Source of the DNA: UBA5399 sp964464145
GTDB taxonomy: Bacteria; Bacillota; Clostridia; Christensenellales; Christensenellaceae
Assembly (NCBI GenBank): GCA_964464145.1
Contig: CAYXFB010000008.1
Coordinates: forward strand, 1-57,657
DNA: 57,657 nucleotides
Reading direction: 5' to 3'
In this document: positions 50,091 to 57,657 of the stretch, in pieces
Numbering within the stretch: position 1 is the first letter of the stretch
Layout: each line of letters opens with the position of its first letter
Made by a program: the position numbers and the translations under genes
The notes under the pieces: model-generated
Database searches by the model: none
Seen by the model: the letters and a program-made list of their open reading frames with translations, nothing else
Told to the model about the DNA's origin: nothing

Positions 50091-50525
50091 ATGTTTAAGA
50101 AATTTTTGAAAGCTATACTATTAGGCATCGCTTTAGGCTGTACCTTCTTTACGGTGAGCGGCCTTATATTTAACGCGGTATCGCCTGACGGAGGTCTGCT
50201 TTCCGGCACGGCCTTCGTGGAGCAGGCCGTGGCCTCCATGATAATTGGCACAATATTTTATGTGGGCGGGCTGATATACGAAAACGAAAAGCTGCCCTGC
50301 GCGCTGCAAATACTCATCCACATGGGCACGGGCATGACTGTATTTTTGATAGTGGCCTTCAACATAGGCTGGTTTTCTCTAAACTATGGGGTGATCGCCT
50401 CGCTTATTTTCATAGCGATAGCTTTTGCGATAGCCTTCGCGATATGGTTTTGCTTTTATCTGTACCATAAAAACGAAGCGCGCGCCATGAACGAGCGCAT
50501 AAAGAGCAAGGACATGGCGGCGTGA
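50091..50525 (+). CDS. DUF3021 membrane partner of the LytTR regulator
   Basis: 144 aa with four membrane helices (about residues 5-25, 38-60, 72-92 and 98-122) and a basic C-terminal tail. DUF3021 proteins bind and restrain the LytTR regulator encoded upstream in several Firmicutes. ATG 50091 has AAGGGAGAT upstream; the longer frame overlaps the LytTR gene and lacks a ribosome site. Confidence 0.9.
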   Translation: MFKKFLKAILLGIALGCTFFTVSGLIFNAVSPDGGLLSGTAFVEQAVASMIIGTIFYVGGLIYENEKLPCALQILIHMGTGMTVFLIVAFNIGWFSLNYGVIASLIFIAIAFAIAFAIWFCFYLYHKNEARAMNERIKSKDMAA

Positions 50526-50544
50526 AGCATACGCTTCCCAAAAC

Positions 50545-50573
50545 TTGACAGCGCAGAATCCGGCGCATAGAAT
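50545..50573 (+). promoter_or_regulatory. Consensus promoter of the small lipoprotein ORF
   Basis: TTGACA (50545-50550), a 17-bp spacer and TAGAAT (50568-50573), directly downstream of the DUF3021 stop and 31 bp before the AUA codon of the small ORF. Confidence 0.75.
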
Positions 50574-50603
50574 ATTAGTATATTTGAATGAAAGAGGTAT
50601 TCA

Positions 50604-50807
50604 ATAAAAAAATCTTTACTCACAGCAATCGTTTCAATATTGCTGGTCTGCCTGCTGCTCTGCGCCTGCGCTCCGTCCATTTCTGATGCGGACAGGCAGA
50701 CGATAATAGACAACGCTGTTTCGCACACAGACCCGCATGACGGCAGCGAATATGGCGTTATATGCGGGCGGGAATCTATCGTGGGTGGAATTGCAAACGC
50801 GGATTGA
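50604..50807 (+). CDS. Small lipoprotein ORF starting at ATA (non-canonical or lost start)
   Basis: 67 codons. The reading frame encodes KKSLLTAIVSILLVCLLLCA then CAPS: basic leader, hydrophobic core and lipobox LCAC, followed by 45 polar residues ending GGIANAD. The position where ATG is expected, with GAGG 6 nt upstream, reads ATA; the in-frame codon before that region is a TGA stop 15 nt upstream. Either AUA is used for initiation or a single base change has silenced the gene. It has a strong promoter and a terminator, so it looks like a real transcription unit. No family recognised. Confidence 0.5.
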   Translation: MKKSLLTAIVSILLVCLLLCACAPSISDADRQTIIDNAVSHTDPHDGSEYGVICGRESIVGGIANAD

Positions 50808-50833
50808 GCGGCAGGCGCATAACAGAACACGCC

Positions 50834-50867
50834 AAAACAGGCCATGCGTACGCATAGCCTGTTTTTT
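50834..50867. terminator. Bidirectional terminator between the lipoprotein ORF and fusA
   Basis: AAAACAGGC-CATGCGTACGCAT-AGCCTGTTTTTT: a long near-perfect palindrome with T-runs on both strands, between convergent units. Confidence 0.85.
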
Positions 50868-50909
50868 GATCTACCGCTCTTTTTACATAGGGCGATTTTT
50901 ATATATTCA

Positions 50910-52988
<2,079 letters not shown>

Positions 52989-53137
52989 CTCAAATCCTTT
53001 CCGATCTTTTAAAAATCTTCCGGCCCTTGCCGGTTACTTACAAGCTTTGCTCACCGCGTATCGAAACGTGTTCCTCCGTTACATGCCGCCGTGTGTTCGT
53101 TATGTTTTGGGCAGATTTTTACCCACATATTAACGGT

Positions 53138-53162
53138 GAAAAAGGGCTTTACGCCCTTTTTC
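53138..53162 (-). terminator. Hairpin in the rpsG-fusA gap (possible attenuator)
   Basis: GAAAAAGGGC-TTTAC-GCCCTTTTTC forms a perfect 10-bp stem within a 235-bp gap that has no gene. T residues are inside the stem, so termination may be partial. Confidence 0.55.
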
Positions 53163-53169
53163 GCCTATC

Positions 53170-53184
53170 AGTATATCATATACT
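53170..53184. repeat. Perfect palindrome upstream of fusA
   Basis: AGTATATCATATACT is a perfect 15-base palindrome just upstream of the fusA leader hairpin. It contains TATACT on the minus strand, but no good -35 box is spaced 17 bp away. Possible operator or promoter part. Confidence 0.35.
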
Positions 53185-53223
53185 GCACGATAATCCTAAA
53201 CTCTTTAACAAAAAGTTTTTATA

Positions 53224-53694
53224 TTACCATCTGTAATGCGCAAACGCTCTGTTTGCCTCTGCCATCTTATGCATATCCTCACGCTTCTTAACGCTGGCAC
53301 CCGTGTTGTTCACGGCATCCATTATCTCGTTCGCGAGGCGCTGGCTCATGGTACGCTCACCGCGCTTCTTGGAGTAAAGCACCAGCCAGCGAATGGCCAG
53401 AGTCTGCCTTCTCTCCGGGCGCACTTCCATGGGCACCTGATAGGTGGCACCGCCCACACGGCGAGCCTTAACCTCCAGCACAGGCATTATGTTTTCCATA
53501 GCCTGATCAAAAACCTCACCGGCGTCTTTGCCGGTCTTTTCCTTTATCATATCAAAAGCGTCATAGCATATCCGCTGGGATGTACCCCTCTTACCGTCTA
53601 CCATAAGCTGATTTATAAGCTTTGTAACAACGGCGCTGTTGTAGATGGGATCTGCAATTATTTCACGCTTCGGAACTCCACCACGTCTTGGCAT
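53224..53694 (-). CDS. rpsG: 30S ribosomal protein S7
   Basis: 156 aa, the normal length. MPRRGGVPKREI, then KRVGG-type GARRVGGATYQVPMEV (KARRVGGATYQVPMEV) and RWLVLYSKKRGERTMSQRLA are family hallmarks. It nucleates assembly of the 30S head. AAGGAGAG precedes the ATG, 14 bp after rpsL. Confidence 0.99.
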   Translation of the reverse strand: MPRRGGVPKREIIADPIYNSAVVTKLINQLMVDGKRGTSQRICYDAFDMIKEKTGKDAGEVFDQAMENIMPVLEVKARRVGGATYQVPMEVRPERRQTLAIRWLVLYSKKRGERTMSQRLANEIMDAVNNTGASVKKREDMHKMAEANRAFAHYRW

Positions 53695-53708
53695 AACTCA
53701 TCTCTCCT

Positions 53709-54083
53709 TTATTTCTTCGGTTTCTTTGCGCCGTAGCAGGATCTGGCCTGCTTGCGGTTTGCTACGCCGGCTGTATCCAGCGCGCCGCGAACTATATGGT
53801 ATCTCACGCCGGGCAGATCCTTTACCCTGCCGCCGCGTATCAAAACCACACTATGCTCCTGTAGGTTGTGACCGATACCCGGTATGTAGGCTGTACCTTC
53901 CATTCCGTTTACCAGACGTACCCTTGCTATTTTACGCAAAGCCGAATTGGGCTTTTTGGGTGTCATGGTTCTAACTGCCAGACACACGCCCCTCTTTTGC
54001 GGACACTGCTTTAGTATAGGGGAGTTTGATTTACTCTCCTGCGATTTTCTACCCTGCTTTACAAGCTGGTTAATGGTGGGCAT
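53709..54083 (-). CDS. rpsL: 30S ribosomal protein S12
   Basis: 124 aa. CPQKRGVC, TPKKPNSALRK and GRVKDLPGVRYH are intact; the lysines at the two classic streptomycin-resistance positions are wild type, so no resistance change is indicated. It forms the decoding centre. The 153-bp gap upstream holds a hairpin GGCATA-TCTG-TATGCC (54160-54175) and a larger imperfect stem with CAGTTT/AAACTG, perhaps a leader. Confidence 0.99.
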   Translation of the reverse strand: MPTINQLVKQGRKSQESKSNSPILKQCPQKRGVCLAVRTMTPKKPNSALRKIARVRLVNGMEGTAYIPGIGHNLQEHSVVLIRGGRVKDLPGVRYHIVRGALDTAGVANRKQARSCYGAKKPKK

Positions 54084-54236
54084 AAACGCACCTTCCTTTC
54101 ACTATCCTTAAATAATTATGGCAGTTTCCCAAATGCTTAGCATAGACATTTAACGAAAACTGTTATGCGGCATATCTGTATGCCGTAAATATAATGAAAT
54201 TCTCCGCAACCCTTTTAGAGAATGTTATTATATAGT

Positions 54237-54485
54237 TCACCTATTAAGTATTCCCGCGCAGGCCGCCGATACGTCTATACCGCATTCGCCGCCCAGCTCC
54301 TCCATGGTGGCCACACATACGAGCTCAACCTCGGCATCCGCCGCCGCCTCGCTCACCCGCTGCTTCAAGTGCTCCTCCGCGTCATCCGCAAGATACACAC
54401 GGCACACTCCGCCTGCCTGCAGCTCACGCAACACCTGCTTTAGGCCTACCACTTTCCTGTTCGCGTCCCTGAGTTCTTCAAACAT
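54237..54485 (-). CDS. L7Ae-family ribosomal/RNA-binding protein
   Basis: 82 aa. VGLKQVLRELQAGGVCRVYL, then ADAEVELVCVATMEELGGEC with the hydrophobic C-terminal helix is the bacterial YbxF/L7Ae pattern, which binds kink-turn RNAs. The location between rpoC and rpsL is typical of Firmicutes. The ATG has GAGGCG upstream and its own promoter sits in the 3' end of the preceding gene. Confidence 0.92.
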   Translation of the reverse strand: MFEELRDANRKVVGLKQVLRELQAGGVCRVYLADDAEEHLKQRVSEAAADAEVELVCVATMEELGGECGIDVSAACAGILNR

Positions 54486-54518
54486 AACAAGTTCGCCTCA
54501 AAAAACACGCGCCTAGAT

Positions 54519-54548
54519 ATGATACCACTCAAATATTCATGTTGTCAA
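54519..54548 (-). promoter_or_regulatory. Promoter of L7Ae-rpsL-rpsG-fusA
   Basis: TTGACA (54548-54543), an 18-bp spacer and TATCAT (54524-54519) on the minus strand, overlapping the last codons of the zinc-ribbon membrane gene. Confidence 0.7.
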
Positions 54549-55329
54549 GAGGCATATCGTCGCTTGTGCTTTTATCTTCTTCCTCCCGTTTTCTGAGCAT
54601 CCTGCCAAACTGCTTATTTTTCGAAAAAGATATGCGGGGCATACCGTTGTTCATCTGGAAGAAAAACCAGTTTTTGCTCAGCATAATGGCCACCACGGAA
54701 ATCTCCGCGAGGTCTATCTTTGTTCTTTTCGCGGCCTTTTTATAATGCGCTATCTGCGCGTTTTTGCCTATGAAATACCCCGCCACGCCCATGAGCAGCA
54801 AAAATATAACGGGCAGCAGCGCAAAGGCTTCGGCCATAGGCGTTGCTATCTGCGGTATCATCAGCAATATTATGCCCAGCACCACGCCGGCTATAAGGCC
54901 GCCCACCTGCACTATGTCTCCGAAGCGGAAAGCCTTTCTGCACCTCGGGCATACGCCCGCCTGCACAGTTACCAGCGAACCCACGGGTGTGCGCACCTTT
55001 TTGCCAAAGCCGAAAAACATACCCTTGGCAAAGAAGGGCTCCGGGTTTGCCATCTCGAAGGTGGCGTAACCGTCTATTTTCTCCTTTTCACCCTTGCAAA
55101 ACTGGCACTCGTCTGTCTCGTGCAGCGAATCGAAGTTTTTTGGCAACAGCGAAAGCGTTTCCTTCCACCTGTCCATAGCCTCTACCTTCTGCTCGTCATT
55201 TTTGAGTGTGCCTATATAGCAGCGGTGGCAGCCCACCCTGTGCGCCAGCCAGTAGCAAAGATCACTTTCGCAGCAGGCGCATTCTCTATCCAGCTCCAGT
55301 CCCTCTTTGTTTATTTCGTAATCACTCAT
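54529..55329 (-). CDS. Zinc-ribbon membrane protein of unknown function
   Basis: 266 aa. Several CxxC-like pairs mark the soluble N-terminal half: CACCESDLC, HRCYIG, CQFCKG and CPRCRKAF, enough for two zinc ribbons. Two membrane helices follow (about residues 145-162 and 168-190), then a basic cytoplasmic tail (RMLRKREEEDKSTSDDMP). I do not recognise a family. It separates rpoC from L7Ae, where most Firmicutes have no gene, and hosts the L7Ae promoter in its 3' end. GAGGG lies upstream of the ATG. Confidence 0.8.
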   Translation of the reverse strand: MSDYEINKEGLELDRECACCESDLCYWLAHRVGCHRCYIGTLKNDEQKVEAMDRWKETLSLLPKNFDSLHETDECQFCKGEKEKIDGYATFEMANPEPFFAKGMFFGFGKKVRTPVGSLVTVQAGVCPRCRKAFRFGDIVQVGGLIAGVVLGIILLMIPQIATPMAEAFALLPVIFLLLMGVAGYFIGKNAQIAHYKKAAKRTKIDLAEISVVAIMLSKNWFFFQMNNGMPRISFSKNKQFGRMLRKREEEDKSTSDDMPLDNMNI

Positions 55330-55388
55330 TTAGCAAACATACCCTCGTAAATAGTGTCCCGCAGAGTCTTTGCACCCTGCTTTTTTAT

Positions 55389-55426
55389 ATCCACAAGCCC
55401 GCGCAGTCTGTACGCGGGCTGTGGAT
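55389..55426 (-). other. Strong hairpin after rpoC, no T-run
   Basis: ATCCACA-GCCCGCG pairs with CGCGGGC-TTGTGGAT around a 9-nt loop, immediately downstream of the rpoC stop. The minus-strand sequence after it is A-rich (ATAAAAAAG), so it is more likely a processing or stability hairpin than a terminator. Confidence 0.6.
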
Positions 55427-55435
55427 TATAAATTC

Positions 55436-57657
55436 TTATATTTCTGTGTCCGGCTGTATATCGTCTATCGCGGTGTCCAGCTGGTTCGCGATACCGTCGT
55501 TCACAACGTTGGATATCACGTCTATGTTCTTGTAGCGCTTCATGCCGGTACCGGCCGGTATGAGCTTGCCTATTATTATGTTTTCCTTGAGGCCAAGCAG
55601 CGGATCAACCTTGCCCTTTATAGCGGCCTCGGTCAGCACGCGCGTGGTCTCCTGGAAGGAGGCTGCCGAAAGAAAACTGTTTGTTGACAGCGAGGCTTTG
55701 GTTATACCCAGCAGCACGCGCGACGCGGTGCCCGGCTCCTTGCCCGCGGCTATCATCTTTTCGTTTTCCTTATCGAAGCGGAATATATCCACCATCTCGC
55801 CGGGCAGCAGCGTTGTGTCGCCCGAATCCTCTATCTTACATTTTTTCAGCATCTGGCGCACTATTATCTCAAGGTGCTTATCAGATATTTCAACACCCTG
55901 CATGCGATACACCATCTGAACCTCTTTCAAAAGGTATTCCTGTACGCCCTTCACACCCTTTATCTTGAGTATATCGTTCGGGTTGACCGGGCCGCCCGTA
56001 AGCGCGTCGCCCGCCTCCACCGTGTCCCCGTCAAACACGCGCATACGCGAGCCGTAGGGTATCACGTAGGTCTTGGCCTCGCCCGCGTCGTTGGCGATCG
56101 TTATCTCGCGCTTTTTACGCGTATCGTTGAGCGTGGCAACACCCGCGATCTCCGTAATTATGGCGTTTCTGCGCGGCTTTCTGGCCTCGAATAGCTCCTC
56201 TACACGCGGCAGACCCTGCGTTATATCGTCTCCGGCAACGCCGCCCGCGTGGAAAGTACGCATTGTGAGCTGTGTTCCCGGCTCGCCTATGGACTGCGCC
56301 GCTATTACGCCCACGGCCTCGCCTATGTCCACCGGATTGCCCGTGGCCATGTTCGCGCCGTAGCACTTCGCGCACACGCCGTATTCGCTCTTGCAGCTGA
56401 ACACGGTACGTATCCAAACCTCCTTGACGCCCGCCTTCGTTATGGCGGCGGCTATCTCGTTGGTTATCATTTCATTGGCATTCAGTATAACGGTACCGTC
56501 CTCCGCCACAACCTCCTTGGCGGAATAGCGGCCGCGTATCCTGTCCTCAAGCGGCTCAATTATCTCCTTGCCGTTCATGAGGTCGGTTATGGGCATACCC
56601 TGAACCTGCTCACCGAGATTCTCAAAGCAGTCTATCTCGCGTATTATAACGTTGTGCGAAACGTCTACGAGGCGGCGTGTCAGGTAACCCGAGTCCGCCG
56701 TTCTGAGCGCGGTATCCGCAAGGCCCTTACGCGCGCCGTGCGTGGATATGAAGAACTCCAGCACCGTCAACCCCTCGCGGAAGTTGGCTCGTATGGGTAT
56801 GGGTATTATCTTACCGTTAGGATCGGCCATGAGTCCGCGCATGCCCGCCAGCTGTCTTATCTGGTTGGTGGATCCACGCGCACCGGAGTTGGCCATCATG
56901 TATATGGGGTTGAACTTGTCAAGGCTCTTCATCAATGCGTCAGTAACCTTGCCCGTTGTCTGCTCCCACACGCGTATGGCGTTGTCCTCCTGCTCAGAAG
57001 CGGTGAGAAGACCCCTTCTATACTGCTTTTCTATGTTCACTACGGCCGTTTCGGCCTCTTCTATATATTCCTTCTTGGCAGCCGGTATCTTTATATCCGA
57101 AACGGAAACCGTTATGGCGCCTATCGTGGAATAGTGGAAGCCCAGCTTCTTTATTTCGTCCAGCACGTGCGAGGTGCGCGTGGGGCCCAGCTTGGCAAAG
57201 CAAAGATCAACTATCTTTCCAAGCTGCTTTTTATCCACGAGGTTATCCACCTCGAATTTAAGCTCGTTTTCGGGTATGGAGCGATCCATATAGCCAAGAT
57301 CCTGCGGAATGGCCTGATTGAATATCACCCTGCCCGCCGTGGTCTCTATTATACCGCGCTTCATAACGCCGTTCACTTCTTTTTCCACGCGAATGTTTAT
57401 CTTCGCCTGCAGGCTTATATTGTCCGTGCTGTAAGCCAGAACCGCCTCGTCCGCGTTTGCGAAGAAGCTGCCCTCGCCCTTTGCGCCGTCCTTTTGTATG
57501 GTTAGGTAATAAGAGCCTATAACCATATCCTGCGTGGGCGAAACTACCGGGCGTCCGTCCTGCGGCTTCAGTATGTTGTTGGCGGCCAGCATGAGGAACC
57601 TGGCCTCAGACTGCGCCTCCACCGAAAGCGGCACGTGCACGGCCATCTGGTCGCCGT
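55436..57657 (-). CDS. rpoC: RNA polymerase subunit beta' (C-terminal part, cut by window edge)
   Basis: About 740 codons of the 3' part of rpoC; the gene continues past the right edge, so no start is in view. Visible are the F-loop/bridge-helix region MANSGARGSTNQIRQLAGM, the trigger loop GARKGLADTALRTADSGY, and zinc-binding cysteines (CFENLGEQ, then CKSEYGVCAKCYG). The C terminus (VVNDGIANQLDTAIDDIQPD) is normal for clostridia. Confidence 0.98.
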   Translation of the reverse strand, partial: GDQMAVHVPLSVEAQSEARFLMLAANNILKPQDGRPVVSPTQDMVIGSYYLTIQKDGAKGEGSFFANADEAVLAYSTDNISLQAKINIRVEKEVNGVMKRGIIETTAGRVIFNQAIPQDLGYMDRSIPENELKFEVDNLVDKKQLGKIVDLCFAKLGPTRTSHVLDEIKKLGFHYSTIGAITVSVSDIKIPAAKKEYIEEAETAVVNIEKQYRRGLLTASEQEDNAIRVWEQTTGKVTDALMKSLDKFNPIYMMANSGARGSTNQIRQLAGMRGLMADPNGKIIPIPIRANFREGLTVLEFFISTHGARKGLADTALRTADSGYLTRRLVDVSHNVIIREIDCFENLGEQVQGMPITDLMNGKEIIEPLEDRIRGRYSAKEVVAEDGTVILNANEMITNEIAAAITKAGVKEVWIRTVFSCKSEYGVCAKCYGANMATGNPVDIGEAVGVIAAQSIGEPGTQLTMRTFHAGGVAGDDITQGLPRVEELFEARKPRRNAIITEIAGVATLNDTRKKREITIANDAGEAKTYVIPYGSRMRVFDGDTVEAGDALTGGPVNPNDILKIKGVKGVQEYLLKEVQMVYRMQGVEISDKHLEIIVRQMLKKCKIEDSGDTTLLPGEMVDIFRFDKENEKMIAAGKEPGTASRVLLGITKASLSTNSFLSAASFQETTRVLTEAAIKGKVDPLLGLKENIIIGKLIPAGTGMKRYKNIDVISNVVNDGIANQLDTAIDDIQPDTEI

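Noticed and set aside
52989..53223. A small protein gene in the rpsG-fusA gap
   Set aside because: The short frames there have no ribosome site and overlap the hairpin and palindrome.
56249..57505. 418-codon plus-strand frame opposite rpoC
   Set aside because: Shadow of the highly conserved beta' gene, no ribosome site.

Overview
The window looks like chromosome of a low-to-moderate GC Gram-positive member of the Clostridia (Bacillota). The evidence is AddAB rather than RecBCD, a CdaA/CdaR c-di-AMP pair, a LytTR-DUF3021 pair, DUF4860 and DUF6483-type proteins, strong AGGAGG-type ribosome sites and clostridial str-operon proteins. Isoleucine is coded mostly by ATA (14 of 17 in cheW), which is unusual and suggests an uncultured gut-type lineage; I cannot name the genus. 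No prophage, CRISPR array or full-length IS is visible.

Left part (1-13.97 kb): tRNA-Arg(CCG) with its terminator lies downstream of a leftward operon encoding a heterodimeric ABC exporter, an ECF-type S component, a Qnr-like pentapeptide-repeat protein and a membrane-anchored MutS relative. Next come a glycerophosphodiesterase with a small membrane protein, a rightward patatin-cheW pair, the c-di-AMP genes cdaR/cdaA, a PAS-PP2C phosphatase, a WYL-like mini-protein and a small membrane/zinc-ribbon pair.

Middle (14-31.9 kb): addAB, a BTAD-type regulator and a compact type IV pilus-like cluster (pilT, four pilin-like or small membrane proteins, a PilC/GspF platform protein, a transglutaminase lipoprotein) form one leftward block. 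The cluster has no assembly ATPase (PilB) or prepilin peptidase. A DHH phosphoesterase, a divergent RpiB-like isomerase, a peptidoglycan-binding lipoprotein and a fused dehydratase-activase follow.

Right part (31.9-57.66 kb): an esterase cluster; glycogen use (malQ-glgP); a membrane RCK_C protein; a hypoxanthine/uracil-type DNA glycosylase; a short alanyl-tRNA synthetase and a PepV-like dipeptidase; rightward radC, a GNAT and fetAB; an intergenic region with a candidate small RNA, a palindromic repeat and a toxin-like micro-ORF; a secreted FN3 protein; a ketose 3-epimerase; a GT2 enzyme; LytTR-DUF3021 with a small lipoprotein ORF that lacks a normal start codon; and finally the leftward block rpoC (partial) - zinc-ribbon membrane protein - L7Ae - rpsL - rpsG - fusA.

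The most notable novelty is mobile and structural DNA. Three copies of a palindromic, multi-hairpin element (about 14.03-14.19, 28.58-28.66 and 46.41-46.55 kb) share ends and an identical 10-base linker, while their stems differ in sequence but remain paired; two have TTA duplications that form the stop codons of addA and rpiB. A second, unrelated 165-bp snap-back element (34.4-34.6 kb), with perfect 18-bp inverted ends and an AATC duplication, sits on the stop codon of glgP.
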